A stretch of DNA of 54,236 bases from contig CAAGNQ010000011.1 of assembly GCA_900771345.1 (NCBI GenBank), forward strand, positions 1-54,236. Reading direction: 5' to 3'. The position numbers and the translations under genes are program-made. Each line of letters opens with the position of its first letter. Position 1 is the stretch's first letter. This stretch comes from Clostridia bacterium (GTDB lineage: Bacteria; Bacillota; Clostridia; Christensenellales; Borkfalkiaceae). Under the pieces are notes generated by a model. It was not told where the DNA came from, did no database searches, and worked only from the letters and a program-made list of their open reading frames with translations. Shown here one piece after another: positions 51,866-54,236 of this stretch.

Positions 51866-52855
51866 TTATACGGGTGAAAATATTCCAAGAAGGATTATTC
51901 CTATAAAGGTTAGTGCAATAGCGACGTAGTGTTTATACGAAAGTTTTTCTTTTAAGAAAATTCTGCTCCATAGTACCGATACAACGCAGTATGCTGAAAT
52001 AATCGGCATAAACTGTTCGTATGGAGAGAACATGACTGCCATATAGAAAATCTGACCGACTGTTTCGCAAAGTCCACCAAGATAAAGCGCCTTGTTTTTG
52101 CTGGCAAAAAGTCTGTCCTTTTTAACAAACTTAACCCAAACGAGTGAGAAGATTGCAAGAAAAGCAAAGGTAAGTTCAAAGGCTGAGTTGGCCGCATAAT
52201 CAGAGGCATCTTGAAGGTAGAAGAAATACATTTCGTCGCCAACCGTTCCTAAGGCGTCTATGATTAAATATGCGATAGGAAGAAGAAGAGCGAGTAAACT
52301 CTTCGTGTATTTTCTATTAGATTCTTGCCTTCTGATTGCTTTAAGTTGTTCGTCCTCTCTGCTGTCAACAAATCCGATTCCGATAATGCCTAGAGTTATT
52401 GCGATAACGCCGATTATAGAAAAAGCGTCGAGTTCAATAGGGTCAGCACCTATAAGTGGGAAAAGGATAACGCAAATTAGTAGTGCAAGCGAGCCCGAAC
52501 AGTTGCAAATAGGCGAAGATATTGATAGTTCTATGTAACGAAGCCCTATGTAACCTAGTACCATAGCAAAAATATAAAGGGCAGAAACTGGTAGATAATA
52601 GATAAAATCAATAAATTTAAAGTCTGTGTAAAATAAACTTGCAACCCACTTTGGAAGTGATTCAAGGCTGTTATTAGCATCAATAATCACACCACCTATA
52701 AGGGTTATGAGGAAATGAATGCCCATAATCAAACCCACTGCGAAAGTAACCTTCCAATGGCTGTTTTTGTCTTGTTCGTCAGTACCTTTCTTGGAGAATA
52801 GGTCAGACCCACTCCAACAAAGGAGCGCAATAAGCGCAAATATAAAATACATCAT
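51866..52855 (-). CDS. EamA/DMT-superfamily membrane transporter
   Basis: This 329-aa protein has about ten membrane segments in two halves, as in drug/metabolite transporters. The N-terminal half has FALIALLCWSGSDLFSKK and the C-terminal end has VVSVLWSRIFLKEKLSYKHYVAIALTFIGIILLG, the usual EamA ending. A charged linker (EDEQLKAIRRQESNRKYTK) separates the halves. The substrate is unknown. AAAGGAG lies upstream of the ATG-ATG start. It is downstream of the radical SAM gene with a 30-nt gap, so co-transcribed. Confidence 0.87.
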   Translation of the reverse strand: MMYFIFALIALLCWSGSDLFSKKGTDEQDKNSHWKVTFAVGLIMGIHFLITLIGGVIIDANNSLESLPKWVASLFYTDFKFIDFIYYLPVSALYIFAMVLGYIGLRYIELSISSPICNCSGSLALLICVILFPLIGADPIELDAFSIIGVIAITLGIIGIGFVDSREDEQLKAIRRQESNRKYTKSLLALLLPIAYLIIDALGTVGDEMYFFYLQDASDYAANSAFELTFAFLAIFSLVWVKFVKKDRLFASKNKALYLGGLCETVGQIFYMAVMFSPYEQFMPIISAYCVVSVLWSRIFLKEKLSYKHYVAIALTFIGIILLGIFSPV

Positions 52856-52885
52856 ATAAAATTTTTCTCCTTTTGTGAATGATAA

Positions 52886-53584
52886 TTAGATACCGTAACC
52901 ACGAAGGTTGGTATTTTTAACGTAATCTTTCATAATATTTAGAAAGATTATCGCAGTATTATCATCCACGGCGGAAAGATGTGACTTGATACAGTTTTCG
53001 CTGTTCTTGAATTTCTGTAAAAAATACTTGTTAGCCCCCTTTATCCAATTTGCAATGCCCAAAATATTTTCTTTCTTGTGATATTCATTGATTAAAGTCG
53101 TGCGAAACTCGTAATTAGCGTTAAAAGACAAGAAAAAATCCACAGATTGTTCTACTTTTTTTGTGTCAAAAGAATCAAATCCGATAATTTTTGCATAGTT
53201 AGATCTATCGTTTTTAATGTCCATAGCAAAATAATCAACAAGTCCGTTTTTATAGAGATATTTAATAGCCTCAGGATTAGTGCCGTTGGTGTCAAGTTTA
53301 ACTTTGTATCCGATATTTTTCAATTTTTCAGCAAAAGAAAACAAATCCTTTTGAAGTGTAGGCTCGCCTCCTGAAATGCAAACTCCATCAAGAATACCCT
53401 TGCGTTTTTTAAGATATGATAAAACCTCGTTTTCGTCAAGAGTAGGAATATCTTTATAAGATAAAACTAACGCTGAATTATGACAAAACTCACACAAAAA
53501 ATTGCAACCACCCGTAAAAACGGTTGCAGCAACTAATCCGTCAAAATCAACGAGAGACATTTTTTCCAAACCCAGAATTTGCAT
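52886..53584 (-). CDS. Radical SAM activating enzyme, anaerobic ribonucleotide reductase type (NrdG2-like)
   Basis: The 232-aa protein carries the 4Fe-4S/SAM motif CNFLCEFC (Cys27, Cys31, Cys34), preceded by LVAATVFTGGCN, and GVCISGGEPTLQKDLFSF, DTNGTNPEAIKYL and FAMDIKN, as in activases of glycyl-radical enzymes. The GLEKMSLVDFDGLVAATVF opening is typical of the NrdG2/NrdG-like subgroup that activates class III ribonucleotide reductase. The reductase gene nrdD is not in the window, so the partner is inferred. AAGGAG lies upstream and a promoter at 53609-53638. Confidence 0.86.
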   Translation of the reverse strand: MQILGLEKMSLVDFDGLVAATVFTGGCNFLCEFCHNSALVLSYKDIPTLDENEVLSYLKKRKGILDGVCISGGEPTLQKDLFSFAEKLKNIGYKVKLDTNGTNPEAIKYLYKNGLVDYFAMDIKNDRSNYAKIIGFDSFDTKKVEQSVDFFLSFNANYEFRTTLINEYHKKENILGIANWIKGANKYFLQKFKNSENCIKSHLSAVDDNTAIIFLNIMKDYVKNTNLRGYGI

Positions 53585-53608
53585 AACGACTCCTTAAACA
53601 ATAAAAAT

Positions 53609-53638
53609 ATTATACATTTAGAAAAAGGCGTTTGTCAA
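53609..53638 (-). promoter_or_regulatory. Promoter for the radical SAM-DMT operon
   Basis: On the minus strand TTGACA (53633-53638) and TATAAT (53609-53614) are both perfect, with 18-nt spacing. It drives the two-gene unit at 53584-51866. Confidence 0.75.
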
Positions 53639-53709
53639 GAAAGATAAAAGAATAATAAAAATTTGATAAAAATAAATGAAAAATTTTTTAATTTTTAGCA
53701 AGATTTTGT

Positions 53710-53738
53710 TTGAGTTTTAAAAAATAATATGATATACT
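53710..53738 (+). promoter_or_regulatory. Promoter of tRNA-Leu
   Basis: TTGAGT (53710-53715) and TATACT (53733-53738) are 17 nt apart, ending 11 nt before the mature tRNA. Confidence 0.65.
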
Positions 53739-53749
53739 AATATCCGTTA

Positions 53750-53832
53750 GCGAGCATGGCGGAATTGGCAGACGCGCTAGACTTAGGATCTAGTGGGAGA
53801 CCGTGGGGGTTCAAGTCCCTTTGCTCGCACCA
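53750..53832 (+). tRNA. tRNA-Leu (anticodon UAG)
   Basis: The 83-nt gene folds as a class II tRNA. The acceptor stem is GCGAGCA with TGCTCGC; the D-arm contains GGAATTGGCAGAC; the anticodon stem is CTAGA/TCTAG with loop CTTAGGA and anticodon TAG at 53784-53786. It has a short variable arm and a T-arm with TTCAAGT. The CCA end is encoded. A terminator follows directly. Confidence 0.97.
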
Positions 53833-53835
53833 ACA

Positions 53836-53870
53836 AAAAAACACTATCCATTAGGGTAGTGTTTTTTGTT
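53836..53870 (+). terminator. Terminator after tRNA-Leu
   Basis: A 14-bp stem (53836-53849 with 53854-53867) with a 4-nt loop ends in a T-tract. Confidence 0.85.
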
Positions 53871-53896
53871 GTGTAGATAAAAGCAAAGGGGCTTGA

Positions 53897-53979
53897 ATTA
53901 GGAGAAAATTTGCCTAGCAAATTTCCCGTAGGGTAAACAGTGGACACCCACTGTTTATCGGGAGGCTCGAGAGAAGCAA
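53897..53979. repeat. 83-nt direct repeat, copy 1 (contains two hairpins)
   Basis: The 83 nt from 53897 are identical to 54154-54236. Each copy holds AAATTTGC/GCAAATTT and a long stem built on TAAACAGTGG/CCACTGTTTA flanked by CCCG/CGGG. The start points of the two copies are 257 nt apart. The right copy reaches the window end, so the true repeat may be longer. The element has no coding content. Confidence 0.9.
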
Positions 53980-53997
53980 GTCCCTTTGCTCGCACCA
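53977..53997 (+). repeat. 21-nt duplicate of the tRNA-Leu 3' end
   Basis: The 21 nt of 53812-53832 (T-loop, acceptor stem and CCA of the tRNA) recur exactly at 53977-53997, directly overlapping the end of the first 83-nt repeat copy. A copy of a tRNA 3' end downstream of the intact tRNA is the usual footprint of site-specific integration, but no integrase is inside the window. Confidence 0.85.
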
Positions 53998-54002
53998 CGT
54001 CG

Positions 54003-54035
54003 AAGCAAGGCTTATGGTCTTGCTTTTTGTTTTTC
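54003..54035 (+). terminator. Terminator-like hairpin after the tRNA duplicate
   Basis: AAGCAAG/CTTGCTT (54003-54009 with 54019-54025) is followed by a T-rich tract. Confidence 0.6.
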
Positions 54036-54071
54036 ACAAAAAGCAAAGACTTATCAGCCTGCATCTCCTTA

Positions 54072-54108
54072 TCGCAAAAAGTTCTTCGATACTTTTTGCG
54101 AGATTTTT
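54072..54108 (+). terminator. Second terminator-like hairpin
   Basis: An 11-bp perfect stem (54072-54082 with 54091-54101, loop TCTTCGAT) is followed by GATTTTTAT. The stretch 53871-54236 otherwise holds no supported gene; its only content is the repeats and hairpins. Confidence 0.6.
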
Positions 54109-54153
54109 ATATATGGGACTTGGACGAAGTCCTCCGTAATAAAATGGAGGAGC

Positions 54154-54236
54154 ATTAGGAGAAAATTTGCCTAGCAAATTTCCCGTAGGGTAAACAGTGG
54201 ACACCCACTGTTTATCGGGAGGCTCGAGAGAAGCAA
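54154..54236. repeat. 83-nt direct repeat, copy 2 (runs to window end)
   Basis: Exact match to 53897-53979, ending at the last base of the window. If the sequence beyond the window continues as after copy 1, a second copy of the tRNA 3' end would follow. Confidence 0.9.

Noticed and set aside
53783..54064. A minus-strand open frame across the tRNA-Leu and its downstream repeats, containing the AKGLEPPRSP string.
   Set aside because: This string is the well-known false translation of a tRNA-Leu 3' end in reverse. The frame overlaps an intact tRNA and hairpin repeats and has no ribosome site.
53897..54236. CRISPR array.
   Set aside because: Only two copies of an 83-nt unit with an unrelated 174-nt gap, and no cas genes.

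Overview
The window looks like part of a chromosome from an AT-rich, anaerobic, spore-forming member of the Firmicutes (Clostridia-like, probably an uncultured lineage). Evidence: an intact sigma-K gene, the rimP-nusA-rnpM-ylxQ-infB operon order, a pyrK/pyrD-type dihydroorotate dehydrogenase, a pyrI gene, a NrdG-like radical SAM activase, and strong Shine-Dalgarno sites with many 17-nt-spaced TTGACA/TATAAT promoters. I cannot name the genus from sequence alone. Most of the window is ordinary core genome; the exceptions are listed below.

Layout. 1-800: the first codons of serC (minus strand) with its promoter, a long hairpin, and an unknown membrane protein. 1063-4163: sigK, then a TM1266-type hydrogenase regulator, an SDR, thyA and folA as one unit. 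4324-12308: a compact eight-gene phage head module (TerL, small protein, portal, scaffold-like, capsid, connector-like, propeller-like hub, coiled-coil protein), bounded by terminators and with no tail, lysis, replication or integration genes. 12392-25478: ispG, a shortened PolC-like exonuclease protein, then the rimP-nusA-rnpM-ylxQ-infB-rbfA-nrnA-truB-ribF operon, an endonuclease IV-like protein, an aminopeptidase and efp. 25539-29115: a FabG-like reductase, malQ and an unknown ferritin-like protein. 29399-37264: an exopolysaccharide cluster (initiating sugar transferase, three glycosyltransferases, EpsG/Wzy-like polymerase, flippase, LicD, IspD-like cytidylyltransferase). 37285-46293: a pyrimidine operon, pyrC-carB-pyrK-pyrD-pyrF-pyrE-pyrB-pyrI, behind a PyrR-type attenuator. 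46368-53584: transport, acyltransferase, U32 peptidase family, dtd, DMT transporter and radical SAM activase genes. 53750-54236: tRNA-Leu(UAG), followed by a hairpin-dense tract holding a 21-nt copy of the tRNA 3' end and an exact 83-nt direct repeat.

Most noteworthy: (1) the phage module follows the gene order of a P22-type head and neck (terminase, portal, scaffold, coat, gp4-like, gp10-like, gp26-like) but stops there, as if a DNA-packaging capsid had been domesticated; (2) the gene at the polC locus keeps only the N-terminal/OB region and the proofreading exonuclease of PolC and lacks the PHP and polymerase parts; (3) several genes have consensus promoters so close to the start codon that their mRNAs should be leaderless; (4) the malQ Shine-Dalgarno site is separated from its start codon by a perfect hairpin that restores normal spacing when folded; (5) the tRNA-Leu downstream region looks like an attachment site or repeat-insertion site.

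All function calls come from reading motifs, lengths and gene order; no database search was run.
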